The position numbers and the translations under genes were made by a program. 64,000 nt of DNA from Candidula unifasciata (taxonomy: Eukaryota > Mollusca > Gastropoda > Stylommatophora > Geomitridae). The DNA is taken from the NCBI GenBank assembly GCA_905116865.2, contig CAJHNH020001149.1, forward strand, positions 1-64,000, in the 5' to 3' direction. This document shows positions 33,050 to 43,619 of this stretch, in pieces (position 1 is the stretch's first letter; the number at the start of each line of letters is the position of its first letter). The notes under the pieces are model-generated. The model had not been told where the DNA came from. It saw only the letters and a program-made list of their open reading frames with translations, and did not search any database.

Positions 33050-33160
33050 TCTAGCGCCTAAGGGGATATCAAGGACGGAGATGACAGTGGGTGAGCTGCA
33101 TGCAAAGCAGAAATTTAAAAAAAAATTAATGACTCGACGTGAGGTTAATAAAGTCTTTAC
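33050..33160 (+). pseudogene. RT 3' tail remnant, split by a SINE
   Basis: Reads MTVGELHAK...TRREVN, comparable to the [17 protein letters not shown] end of the RTE copy at 51400-51470. Interrupted by the family X insertion at 33147. Confidence 0.4.
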
Positions 33161-33371
33161 GTCCTTTTCAGGACGTAATTTTTTGTTATTTGAAGCCCCA
33201 CTCTGGCTTTTGCCAGGGGCCTCAATATAGGCAGGCCATAAATATGGCCAAATGTCTGAACGCGGTTTCTGGGACCTCTCCACGGTGATTCTCATCCAAA
33301 TGGTGGCACATTGTGTCATTGGGTGTTTATCGCTTGTGTGATGTCCTAGTGGGGTAGAAAGTCACTCACTT
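33147..33371 (+). mobile_element. Family X SINE, 225 bp, with 15-bp target duplication
   Basis: Flanked by ACTCGACGTGAGGTT at 33132-33146 and 33372-33386. The 5' end has a perfect hairpin ACGTCC-TTTTCA-GGACGT; the 3' end is GTGGGGTAGAAA then a (CACT)-like tail. These are retroposition hallmarks. Confidence 0.85.
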
Positions 33372-33389
33372 ACTCGACGTGAGGTTGGT

Positions 33390-34329
33390 GAGGACTTGTA
33401 ATCCATTAAACGCTAACGAGATAAAGAACAGAAGATTCCAGCATATCTTTGATGTCAAGATACGAGATATTATAACCAACTTCAAATGGAAAGAGTGAGC
33501 AGAAAAACGTTTGAATGGCTGCTGTTGGAAGACTGAGCAGGGATGGGAATTCCTGAAGCGGTATAACGTTTATTCGTATTAACAATGACTGGTTAGTTAT
33601 TGTTTGGCTGGTTGGTTGGTCACCTAGTTGATTGAATGTGTTGATTGACTGGCTGTTTTCTAGTAGACTAAGTTAAGATGGGTTTTACGTTTTAAACATT
33701 GATAATTAGATAATCTGAAACAGAAAAATACTTGTATTAATCAGACTAACCCAATTAATAACAAGACTAAAAATTAAAAATTAAAAAAAAAAATAAAAAA
33801 AATAAATAAACAAGCTTAAATTGAAAAAAAGAAAGATTTTATTATCTAAATTACTGGACAAACAAACAAACCCGAATTTAATAAAAACGTAACAAAAGAC
33901 AAAGAGTAACATGGCTAACAAAGTTGCAAGGAATCAATGATGCAGACTCAAATGAGAAGAGTCTGGAGTTCCTTTAAACTTTCCAGAACCAGCACCTAAA
34001 ATGTTAAAACTATGTGTGAGGATTGAGTTGAGTAACAAACCGACATAACAGCACATGAGACATTCCCTTCATCAGCCACTTGCGATAGTACCAATATCAG
34101 GCTAGTTGTATGAATGATTGAGACAACCACAACCAGTGTTGGCAGGAATCAAAAATATTCCTCGTCTTCTTCTTTTTTGTAACGTTTTAAAAAAAAGTGT
34201 TTTCGTTCTTTTCATTTGTTCATTCGTTCGAATATTCTTCAGCACTGCCAGCCCTAGAGGTTCATTGCTACAAATATCACCCGCCCCCGCCTCTCTTGAT
34301 GGCGTTCTTTCCAGTTGGCGACACTAACT
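33390..34329. other. Unassigned AT-rich spacer
   Basis: No gene. Holds an A/T-rich low-complexity patch (33770-33845) and a family Z copy (34022-34110). This 33012-34330 stretch is missing from the inverted copy at 40061-40672. Confidence 0.4.
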
Positions 34330-35290
34330 CTTTGTAGGTTTGCCTGGATCTGACAAATACAAATATCAGATTTATAAATAAGTTTTCAGAAAGAAGATGG
34401 TAGATGCATTCTAAAGACAAAAGAATGACAGTCACAAGAGCCCAAAAAATCAGGAGTTTGTGTTAAAACATTCACCTAAATGGGGACGAATAGAGGTCTT
34501 ATAAATAGCATATCCCTACTGTTACAAAATTGTGTTAATGTTGACCAAGTATTCGTCGTGACTTTATGTTTTAAATACTTCGTTATGTTTATTTCAGTAT
34601 TCTATACTGTAATCCAACCTGTAGGGAATTTTTTTGTCAGCTGGTATTGTTAAAGAATTATAAATGGATTTAAAGAAAAAGACGGTACTTAAGTATTATC
34701 CCACCCCAGATAACGTCACAAGGAAGTCAGTCCCACATTTTAGACGGTGGTAAGACTGGGTTTCCCGGCTTTCTGATGTTTTTAACAACCCCAAAACATC
34801 TAGAACTGGCACCTTCCCCAACCCACCTACGTCCCAAGAGAGAGTGCAGCCTAGGTCCCCCGACTGCATGCAGCCTAGGTCCCACGACTGCACGCAGCCT
34901 ATCTACCACCCCCTTAAATATTAGTCTGTCCCGTCACCTGTGGATTTCCTCTGTTTGGGGTAGGATATTAATAAGTACCGAAAAAAGTCATTCTATCAGC
35001 ACTGTAAAGACCGCAAACGCCCACAAGGCATCGAAAAAAGCGAAAAAAACTTTTCTTGGCAATTTTTTTACGTTCAGTAGTTTGTAATTGCAATGAACGG
35101 TCAGCTCTCCGTACCACTGTTGAAACTAAGGCAAGACAAACCGTCCGCAGCTGAAATCGAACCCAGTCTCCCGGCATTAAGAAGCGCGTTCGCAACGCCT
35201 AAGCAACAGACGACGATGGAGTAAGGTTAGTTCATTGATAATATTGAGGACAGACTATATAAACCTGTTTGATATTGGTGTTTCTTTATT
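34330..35290. other. Spacer, partly duplicated in inverse at 40061-40310
   Basis: 34330-34585 matches the reverse complement of 40061-40310. 34845-34905 has a local direct repeat CAGCCTAGGTCCC(C/A)CGACTGCA. Near 35155-35205 a reverse tRNA-like fragment (GAAATCGAACCC) suggests an old SINE head. Confidence 0.4.
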
Positions 35291-35295
35291 TTCAG

Positions 35296-35343
35296 ATGCA
35301 GAATCTTGATGAGCTGTCAGCACTTCATGTCACTTTCACTTAG
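35296..35343 (+). CDS. Candidate alternative last exon of AKR-A (exon 8b)
   Basis: After a pyrimidine-rich acceptor (TTTATTTTCAG) the phase-0 frame reads MQNLDELSALHVTFT and stop. It resembles the start of exon 8 ([16 protein letters not shown]) at M, LD, SA. Joined to exon 7 it would give a 345-residue protein with a shorter, different tail. AATAAA follows at 35632. It could equally be a relic of a third gene copy; no transcript evidence is available here. Confidence 0.45.
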   Translation: MQNLDELSALHVTFT

Positions 35344-35631
35344 GAATATTATTCTCTAATTTACTTTGATTGTGTCAGTAACCATGAAGTAGAATAACAC
35401 GTTTCAGTTCATAAAAAGAGATCCATTTAAACATTTTGTTTTCTCTGTTTATTATTTTTTTATTTTTCATATTCTTAATGTTTAGCTCAACGCGTTACAC
35501 CGTGACCTGTTTTATTTGTCTAAAACCTGTGAACTAATTAAATAATTTATTTGATGGAAACCAGGTGCAATTCTTTTCTGTGTGCTTGCGTTTGCTCTTT
35601 TTTAAATTTGTTTATTTTGGTCTGTTTTTGA

Positions 35632-35637
35632 AATAAA
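35632..35637 (+). promoter_or_regulatory. AATAAA poly(A) signal
   Basis: Canonical hexamer 289 bases after the exon 8b stop. Confidence 0.4.
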
Positions 35638-35799
35638 ACAAGCTGATCATGAAAATGCATTATATTTTATTATTGTTCTTTCACTTACGTAAACAAATAT
35701 TGCTGGTTGAAAAAATAGCCTGGTAATATTTGGTAAATGTTATATGGTTGGGGCATACTGAAAGTCAGATGACAGAAAGTAAAAACTGTATACCCGAGG

Positions 35800-35960
35800 A
35801 AGATGTAAGGTCGTAGACCACGAGGCAGACCAAGAAGACGATGGAGAGATAATTTTCAGACAGACCTGCAAACACTTAGTACCACCAACTGGAAACAGAA
35901 GACTAACTAGAGAGATTAATGGAGGCGGGTGATATCTGAAGCAATGAACCTCAAGGGCTC
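35800..35960 (+). pseudogene. RT 3' tail fragment
   Basis: Reads RGRPRRRWRDNFQTDLQTL, the sense form of the family found antisense at 8205, 25137, 44735 and 58430. Confidence 0.65.
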
Positions 35961-35998
35961 GGAATGCTGAATGCGTAAATGTAATACAAATTTGTGGC

Positions 35999-36326
35999 TA
36001 TCCTCCCAAATACGGTCCCATATTATCGAGGCTAAGAAAATACCCTAACAGGGCCTCCGTCATATGTAAATTGGGGACCTCATTTCCGGGCGACTATACC
36101 GCCACCGCGGGCTTAACTAGATGGCTGGGGCTGCAGGAGATTCGGTAGCTGCTGCTCGTGAGTCCCAGTCATCTAGTTTAGCCCCGTCGGTGACTTTAAC
36201 TCGGCGGAAGCTTTTCTGCGGTATGCGGTGTAGTCGCCGGAAAGAGGTCCGCAATTTACACATGACTGATGCCCTTATAGGGTATTTTCTTAACCTCAAT
36301 GATTTGGGACCGTTATTCGGAGGATA
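35999..36326. mobile_element. Foldback (palindromic) MITE, 328 bp
   Basis: Left end TATCCTCCCAAATACGGTCC pairs with the reverse complement of the right end TATCCTCCGAATAACGGTCC, and the match runs on for at least 105 bases (TTAAGAAAATACCCTA, GTAAATTG, GGACCTC) and again in the inner arms (CTTAACTAGATG / CTAAACTAGATG). Nearly the whole element is one hairpin with a short loop near 36140-36165. Terminal TA suggests a TA target site, but this is not proven. Confidence 0.85.
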
Positions 36327-36363
36327 GACACATTTGTTATACATTGCTGAATGGATGTGTACC

Positions 36364-36597
36364 TGACTACCACCACCACCACCACTTCTAGTACTGCTGC
36401 TGCTACAACTACTGCTGCTGCTACAACTACTGCTGCTGCTACAACTACTGCTGCTGCTACAACTACTGCTGCTGCTACAACTACTGCTGCTTCTACAACA
36501 ACTGCTGCTGCTACAACTACTGCTTCTACTAGTGCTACTGCTATTACTACTACTACCACTTCTGCTGCTGCTACTGCTACTACTACTTCTTCTTCTT
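36364..36597. repeat. Trinucleotide and 15-bp (CTGCTGCTACAACTA)n repeats
   Basis: A 15-bp unit repeats about six times (36405-36500), flanked by CAC, CTA and TTC triplets. The 140-codon Thr/Ala frame here is a by-product of the repeat. Confidence 0.85.
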
Positions 36598-36599
36598 CA

Positions 36600-36910
36600 G
36601 TAGGAACAATAGGATGCACAACACCTATGACTGATTTCATAGAACATCAGAGATTCAGATGGTTTGGTCATCTGGCCAGAATGCAACAAAATCAGCCACC
36701 AGCTAGAGAATGGCATATGAGAACAGCAGGCTGCAAAAGCAAGAGGCTGACCAAGAAAGAAACGGGCAGATGAGGTAAAAGAGACGCTACAGAAACGTAA
36801 TATGACATTAAGACAAGCTTAGAAACTAGCAAAGGTCAGGAGGAAACTAGACATGAATCCTCTCTGTGACGCTCTGGGCATAATCAGTAAGACAAAAGAA
36901 GGGAAATCAT
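36600..36910 (+). pseudogene. RT 3' tail fragment
   Basis: Reads IEHQRFRWFGHLARMQ then KSKRLTKKE, the RWFGH-R-M tail common to non-LTR RTs; frameshifted after 36774 and ending in ATT units. Confidence 0.65.
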
Positions 36911-37159
36911 TATTATTATTACTGAGCACTTAAACATGACTTAGGACCCTTAAGAGCCCTCTCTTGGAATATTTCTAAAGATTTCTTGCACCCCACCTAA
37001 TGGTTTTGTGTGTGTCGGCAAACCTCACCAGTACTTTATAACTTGTGTACAATCACGAAAGACGTTGATTGTAAGATAGCATGTGTACACTGGTCATACT
37101 AAATTAGAAACATTCCCTTTCCTTTTACCTATATGCAAATATGTAACCGGGCGCCACTT

Positions 37160-38000
37160 TAAAGATCATCATCATCATCATCATCAGGTGCCTTGCCAAA
37201 TGGCGTGGGCGATCGTGCCTCTCCACAATCTGCTTTCTCCTGCAGCATGTATCAATTATTCGTGTGCTGACACACCTCTATGCCATGCAACAAGACTCAA
37301 GCATATTTTCTCGTTGTTTCCTCTAGTGGCAGAGCACTTATGGTTTATAACCGTGTGCAATGACGATGGTTCACATCTCCTGACTTTACTTTTACCTTTA
37401 CCTTTTGTCTTCCTCTGTCGCTCCTTCCACAGATCTTTCCAGTGGTCACAACAAGTTCCATTTTCCCTCTTCTCATAACATGGCCAAAAATGATGACTGT
37501 CTACTTCTGATGTCTGTAATTAGTTGTCTTCGAGGACCCGCCTCTTTCAAAACCTCTTAGTTGCCATTTTTGGCTGGCCAAGGTATTGTAAGCATTCTTC
37601 TGTAAAACCACATCCCTGAGGCCTCAAGAAACTATTTGGCTTGCCTACTGATTGTCCAGGACTCAAGCCATATGTTAAAACTGAATGTATTTAGCAAGCA
37701 AGAATTTTATTTTTAACCCTTAATGACAAAGATCTATTGCATAAGATGTTCTTAATTTTATAAAATGCAGTTTTTGCTTGTCCCATTCTGTTTTTTATCT
37801 CAGTAATGCATCTTCCATGTGATGTTTTCCATGTGCCCAGATACTTAAATATCTGTACTTGTCCTAAAATTACACCATTGACTTTTATTACACGTTTAGG
37901 AATAATTCTTTTCTTTCATACCACCAATACTTCTCTCTTCCCATTTTTCAAACTGAGGCCTTTGGAACGAGGAACTTAGAAAAAAAAAAAAAAATAATGT
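37160..38000 (-). pseudogene. Antisense RT thumb and tail
   Basis: The minus strand from about 37890 reads VNGVILGQVQIFKYLGTW, then EIKNRMGQAKTAFYKIKNIL, then an RPQGCGFTEECLQ... stretch, with ATC triplets at 37168-37185 as its tail. Fragmentary; absent from the part of copy B that I can see. Confidence 0.6.
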
Positions 38001-38555
38001 CCAGCTGTGTCCTCTTTCAGCCGCCCGAAGGCCTGCTTTATTGAGGACGGTTTCTTTGCTATCTGAATTTAGTCTTTTTCCTCGTGGTGATCATTTTCAC
38101 CTAAGTTTGATTTCTGCCTATGCATCATGTTCTACGCGGTTAGGCTTGGCGGGCGGTTTCCTTTTTTTTTTTTTTTGAGTGGATCTGGCAGCCCTTAAAA
38201 GGACTGCTTTTTGTGTGCCTGGGGCGGGAATTACACCCTGTTCTCAGCCCACTCGACTCGATAGTTTGATACTTGACACCGATTCGCTATATTTTCGGTT
38301 GAGTCAGTCTTGGCTAGCTATCTTGGTCTTCGCTGCGTTTGGTTTTTAGCAGACCTTGTACGCACCATTAGCAAAGCGATTGTCTTGAATACTGTTGGGA
38401 AAGCACCCTTGGTGTCCTTTTCAGGATACTTAACAAGGCTTGATGAATTATCAGGGACCAAGCTATCTCTATTCGTCCGATTAGTACCGCCTTGCCAGAC
38501 ACCTCAACTTCAACTATGGGCCGTGGAAAATCCAGTTAGCAGAAACAGTGACATA
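38001..38555. other. Unassigned block inside the antisense RT
   Basis: Includes T14 (38163-38176). A 110-codon frame (38310-38642) has no domain resemblance. Probably a nested insertion separating the two RT halves. Confidence 0.35.
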
Positions 38556-38712
38556 ACCGCATCACCCGTTCAACATCAGCGAACATATTCTTTATTATTC
38601 GTAGATCTTTCCCATCAATGTTTAATTTTTCTAACAGTTTGATTACTTCTTCATGCTTCACACAGTCAAATGCTTTTGTATAGTGTGGGCAGTTAATTAA
38701 CAGTCCAAAAAA
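38556..38712 (-). pseudogene. Antisense RT palm fragment
   Basis: The minus strand reads TKAFDCVKHEEVIKLLEKLN...DLRI, the AFDxVxH block that holds the first catalytic aspartate of non-LTR RTs. It precedes the 37160-38000 thumb on the same strand. Confidence 0.6.
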
Positions 38713-39655
38713 GCCACCAGCTTGAAGGCCACCAGATCTTATTTGCCACTAGCAGTCAGAAGATAGCACCATGGGTCCGGCCGACAGCTCTGTTCAGACG
38801 GCCAGGTAGTGACCAGTGATTACATTGGAGAGATCCACATCCAGGGAGCCACTCAGAGAAGCCCGAGAGCCTACTATTCTTAGTGACATTATTTATATTA
38901 TAGTAACGGGCATCTTGGAATTGGTGAACCCATCTGACTTGGTTGGCCAGCTATCAAAAATTGAACATTGTGTGAATTGTCCGGTAGCCTACCAGTTGAA
39001 TGACGGTGTTCCAGACAGCCTAGTTGTTGTGGAGCAAGCGGATCAGTGGACCAGACCTGGAGAAGATAAGTGTACCTGCGTTGGTGGTCGATTAGGATTC
39101 AATGCCAAGGTCCTAGCTTCTTTTTATTCCACACTGGAGCTCTGATAATAATGGCGACTCTTAAGGACAACTCTGGTGTCAATCACATCTTTTGTGTCTG
39201 TGGTTTCTTAATGTCATTGATTCTATTGAGTTCCTTTTGCCTGATTCATATATGTATATGTTGAACTTATTACATGTCTTTGGAATTTTTCATTTTTTAT
39301 TTACTGCCCATCCTTCATTGTTCCTAGTTGTCTGAAGTGTGTGTAATTATTATATTTCATCTCTTCCTATGTTACCATGACTATGATAATAGACTATCTA
39401 GTCTGGGGGCTGTTTTTAGCGGGGGGTGGGGGTGGGGGGTTGATGGGGTAGTTGTGAGGATGTCAGGCCAAGTAGTGCCATAACTTGCGTCGCCTCATCC
39501 CTGAAATAGGTTGGATGTGTATTGGAGCTGCGGGATTCCGTCTAGACCATTGCTAGTTGAAATCCAAACATTTATAACTACTTTAATGTGCTGTTGGTTC
39601 ATCAGGAGAAATCCTTTCCTTGGCACGTGACACGACCAGTGTGTGACAATGGCCA
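38713..39655. other. No gene recognised
   Basis: A 109-codon frame (38816-39145) starts at GTG and shows no domain, acceptor or donor that would make an exon. G-rich patch at 39420-39440. Confidence 0.35.
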
Positions 39656-39659
39656 GAAA

Positions 39660-39840
39660 ACAAGATTACAGATAGGTCATCATCATCATCATCACCAGTG
39701 TCTACTTCTCCCGGCGTTATGGGAAAGAACAGTTTGCAATCCATGAGCATCAATGGTTAATGTCATTTGGTGTCGATGTAGAAGCTCTTAAATCTCATCA
39801 ATCCGTTTTCTCCTAGGTCGGCCTCTTGCTGTGACTTCAC
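39660..39840 (-). pseudogene. Antisense RT tail with (ATC)n end
   Basis: The minus strand reads ARGRPRRKRIDEI...LLHRH, ending at (ATC)5 at 39678-39693, i.e. a GAT tail. Confidence 0.5.
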
Positions 39841-40060
39841 TGAATATTTGACATTTGCTTTTTTGTTAAAACTGTTGTTGTTCGCTTTTTTGACGCTTTG
39901 TGTGTGTTTCTGGTCTTTAAAGTGCTATGGCTCTTTTTCTTTAAATTCCTTTTTAATTCTTCAACAATACCAGTTGAACAAAAAACAAAAACAAAAACAA
40001 AAAAACAAAAAAATCCTAACAGGTTTGATTACAGTAAAGAATACCAAAATAAATATAACA

Positions 40061-40672
40061 AATTATTAAAAACATAAAGTCACTTACGACGAATACTAGG
40101 TCAACACAAACACAATGTTGTAACAGTAGGGATGTGCATAAGACCTCTATTCGTCTCTATTTAGGCGAATGTTTTAACACAAACTCTTGGACTTTTCGTT
40201 CCCTTACAACTGTAATTCTTTTGTCCTTAGAATACATCTGCCATCTTTTTTTCTGGCAACATTAATTTATTATTCTGATATTTTGATCTGTCAGCTCCAG
40301 ACAGACCTAAAAGCAACACTTGCTGTCAAGAAAATGTATTTAAAAAAAAAAAAAAAGTTTGGAAGATGGCGTGTGAGCCACCCTAATGTTTTTTTTACGT
40401 TTTTATGTGCCTGAGCGCTTTATCCTCCAGTTCTCAAATTGTCATCTTTCTCCATCTGTTGTTTGGTCTGCTTTTTCTTCTCTGACCCTGTGGGTTCCAT
40501 TGCAATAACATTCTAGCTATGTTATAAAATCTCAAGGTTGTTTAAACATAATAATAATAATAATGACAAGAACGACACTGACGACGACAACAGGATAAAG
40601 CTGGCGACTGGCTACGACATCCAGAACTTTCAGTTGCTGGTTGATTTGACGTAGAAATTATTGGCCATTCGG
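40061..40672 (-). pseudogene. Inverted copy of the AKR-A 3' end
   Basis: Reverse complement of two AKR-A 3' pieces: 40311-40672 equals about 32645-33012 and 40061-40310 equals about 34330-34585. The last 12 codons of exon 8 including the stop lie at 40665-40630 (antisense), with the same codons except D to N. No other exon is present. Ends about 220 bases before copy B begins. Confidence 0.8.
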
Positions 40673-40890
40673 CAAGGCACCTGATGATACACTATTCGTA
40701 TTCGTATTCGGCCGAATAGTTGGTCCCTCTATTCGTATTCGGCCGATAGTGAAAATCACAATTCGGTACAGTCGTAATGCTTGCCACATCAGAGCTCTGT
40801 TCACAATTGATTCTAGAGGTTAGAATGCGAACAGTATTAGGATGAGGCACTTGAAAATCAGGAAATGAATTCATAATTTGTTGAACAACC

Positions 40891-41095
40891 TGGTCCGAGC
40901 TCCTAGTGGAAAAGAGCTTTTCATCCCCAATAGCTGAAGTGCCCGATAAATTTCCGCCAGTGTCTCTCTGCCAATTGCTTGTCTAACCTATGTCCGATGA
41001 ACCAGTCGTAAGCTTGTCACTCTGGTCGTGAAGGTAAGCGGCTAATTTACTACCGCAGCGACAAATATAACACCATATCTCACAATATTTGTTGC
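40891..41095 (+). mobile_element. R2-like 3' tail fragment
   Basis: Matches the unit-3 tail (6382-6575): GTGCCCGATAAATTTC, CAGTGTCTCTCTGCCAA, GTAAGCTTGTCA, GACAAATATAACACCA. No coding part. Confidence 0.7.
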
Positions 41096-41109
41096 AAAGT
41101 CACCATATC

Positions 41110-41630
41110 GTCAGCTGTCAGAAAAAATGACAATAAATGGTGAAGAAATTGAAAATGACACAGACTTTAAATATCTAGGCTCTAAAATAAAAAGCAATGG
41201 AGACTGCTTGATAAAAGTCAAAAGGAGGATGACCATTGCAATGCACAGATTAAACAGCCTTTAAAGTCTATATTTAAGTGCCAGCAGGAAAATCAAAAGT
41301 TAAGACTTTAAGAGCATGCATCTTCCATGTAACAACATACGGATGTGAGTCGTGGACTATGAAAGTTAAAATTTTGGGAGCATGCATCTTCCATGTAACA
41401 ACATACGGATGTGAGTTGTAGACTATGAAAGTTAAAATTTTTGAGCATGCATCTTCCCTGTAACAACATACGCATCTGAGGCGTAGACTATGAAAGTTAA
41501 AATTTGAGAGCATGCATCTTCCCTGTAACAAGATACGGATGTGAGTCGTAGACTATGAAAGTTAAAATTTTGGAAGCATGGACCTTCCCTGTAACAACAT
41601 ACGGATGTGAGTCGTGGACTATCTTCCAGT
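41110..41630 (+). pseudogene. RTE thumb fragment with a five-fold 66-bp repeat
   Basis: Starts MTINGEEIENDTDFKYLGSK and continues to VKRRMTIAMHRLNSL, then 65-66-bp units beginning GCATGCATCTTCC at 41314, 41380, 41445, 41510 and 41576. Each full unit is 22 codons (ACIFPVTTYGCESWTMKVKI...), a repeated YGCESW motif. Paralogue at 6820-7200 has two. Confidence 0.8.
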
Positions 41631-41632
41631 CC

Positions 41633-41680
<48 letters not shown>
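41631..41680. repeat. (GA)n microsatellite
   Basis: Follows CCAGTCC exactly as at 7202. Confidence 0.9.
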
Positions 41681-41685
41681 ACTTT

Positions 41686-41860
41686 TTTTTTCAAAGGGTT
41701 ACAAATTGGGCACGCAGGCCCGTCTGACATTCGGCCCTTCTAGGCACTCATTTTTCAGAGTACCAATACCTGTTATCAATAATGATTGTTATAGATATAA
41801 TAAGAAATATAAATTATAGAATAATGCATACACACATCATGTGTACATCATCGTGCACAC
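41686..41860. repeat. Direct repeat block (copy 1)
   Basis: TTCAAAGGGTTACAAATTGG...CCCGTCTGACATTCGGCCC...TACCAATACCTGTTATC recurs at 42786-42960. Both copies are followed by ACAT-rich microsatellite. Confidence 0.8.
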
Positions 41861-42366
41861 TCACACACATGTATGCATACTCCTACTTTCTCGTACATGC
41901 AAACTCATATACAGACATGTGATATATACACACACGCATCTACATACAAATACAAACACAAAACACATGCACATACATAGACATAAATGCACAAATACAA
42001 AACACACACACATACATTTATGGACATACATGCACACACACATTCCATACATACACACCTATACATGCATCCATTCATACACACACATACAATCACTTGT
42101 ACAGACACCAACATATGCCCACAACCACACATTTACACTTACATAAATACATACACCCACATACATGCATACATATATTCACACAGACATGCATACATAC
42201 ACATACACGCATACATACACATAAATGCATACTTACACACATTTATACATACACTCACCTCTTTACACACATACATACATACTTAAATACACACCTATAC
42301 ACCCACATACTTACACAGCTAAATATGCATACATACATCCACCAACATACATACGTACACATAAAA
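41861..42366. repeat. (ACAT/ACAC)n low-complexity region
   Basis: Imperfect tetranucleotide array; overlapping His/Thr-rich frames are artefacts. Confidence 0.9.
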
Positions 42367-42368
42367 GA

Positions 42369-42757
42369 CGAAGAAGAAGAAGAAGAAGAAGAAGAAGAAG
42401 AAGAAGAAGAAGAAGAAGAAGAAGAAGAAGAAGAAGAAGAAGAAGAAGAAGAAGAAGAAGAAGAAGAAGAAGAAGAAGAAGAAGAAGAAGAAGAAGAAGA
42501 AGAAGAAGAAGAAGAAGAAGAAGAAAAAGAAGCAGAAGCAAAAGCAGAAGAAGAAGAAGGAGAAGAAAAAGAAGAAGAAGAAGAAGAAGAAGAAGAAGAA
42601 GAAGAAGAAGAAGAAGAAGAAGAAGAAGAAGAAGAAGAAGAAGAAGAAGAAGAAGAAGAAGAAGAAGAAGAAGAAGAAGAAGAAGAAGAAGAAGAAGAAG
42701 AAGAAGAAGAAGCCGAAGCAGCAGCAGAAGCAGAAGCAGAGAAGAAGAAGAAGAAGA
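42369..42757. repeat. (GAA)n array, about 390 bp
   Basis: Two long GAA tracts (about 42370-42524 and 42571-42711) with short interruptions. Purine-pure on one strand. Followed by (AACG)n at 42758-42782. Frames give poly-Glu or poly-Arg and are not genes. Confidence 0.97.
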
Positions 42758-42785
42758 AAAACGAACGAACGAACGAACGAACAAA

Positions 42786-42960
42786 CTTATTTTCAAAGGG
42801 TTACAAATTGGGCATGCAGGCCCGTCTGACATTCGGCCCTTCTAAGCTCTAATTTTTCAAAGTACCAATGCCTGTTATCGATAATGCATGTTATGGATAT
42901 ATTAAAGAAATATGCATAATATATTAGTGCAGACACACATCATGTCTACACAATCTTACA
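42786..42960. repeat. Direct repeat block (copy 2)
   Basis: Near identical to 41686-41860, about 1.1 kb downstream. Confidence 0.8.
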
Positions 42961-43493
42961 CACTCACACACACGTATATATACTCTTACATTCTCATACA
43001 TGCACATTCATATACAGACATACCTAATACATACATACACGCATCTACATACATACACAAACAGAAAACAAACACCCATACATAGACATAAATGCACAAA
43101 AAGAAAACACACACACACATACATGCACACACACACACGCATTCATTCCATACATACACACCTACACATGCATGCATATATACACACAGACAATCACATG
43201 TACAGACACCCACATACAACTACAGCCAAACATTTACACTCACATACATACATATATACATACACACATGCATACATACACACATCTATACATACACCTC
43301 CATCTTTACATACATATATACATACTTGCATACATACCTAAATACACACACATACAACCACATACTAACACTCACATGCATACATACATACACACATCTA
43401 TACATACACCTACATCTTTACACACATACATTCATACATACTTGCATACATACCTAAATACACACACATACACCCACATACTTACACTGCTAC

Positions 43494-43496
<3 letters not shown>
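42961..43496. repeat. (ACAT)n region, second block
   Basis: Contains an internal ~115-bp duplication (CATACATACACACATCTATACATACACCT at 43270 and 43385). Confidence 0.9.

Positions 43497-43557
<61 letters not shown>
43497..43557. repeat. (TA)30 microsatellite
   Basis: Uninterrupted TA dinucleotides. Confidence 0.97.
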
Positions 43558-43559
<2 letters not shown>

Positions 43560-43619
43560 ACAAACATGCATACATACGCACATGCATGCATACATACAGC
43601 CACATACATGCCCACACAG

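Noticed and set aside
36351..36773. 140-codon Thr/Ala-rich frame joined to an RT tail
   Set aside because: The N-terminal part is a triplet repeat and the C-terminal part is an RT 3' fragment; fortuitous fusion.
38187..38206. Stem-loop GCAGTCC-TTTTAA-GGGCTGC (minus strand) resembling a histone 3' stem-loop
   Set aside because: The stem departs from the histone consensus and no histone coding sequence lies upstream on that strand.
38816..39145. 109-codon frame in the spacer
   Set aside because: Starts at GTG, no recognisable domain, no splice context, no homologue elsewhere in the window.
42097..42852. Long poly-Glu and poly-Arg (and antisense poly-Leu) open frames
   Set aside because: Direct translations of (GAA)n in three frames; no gene signals.
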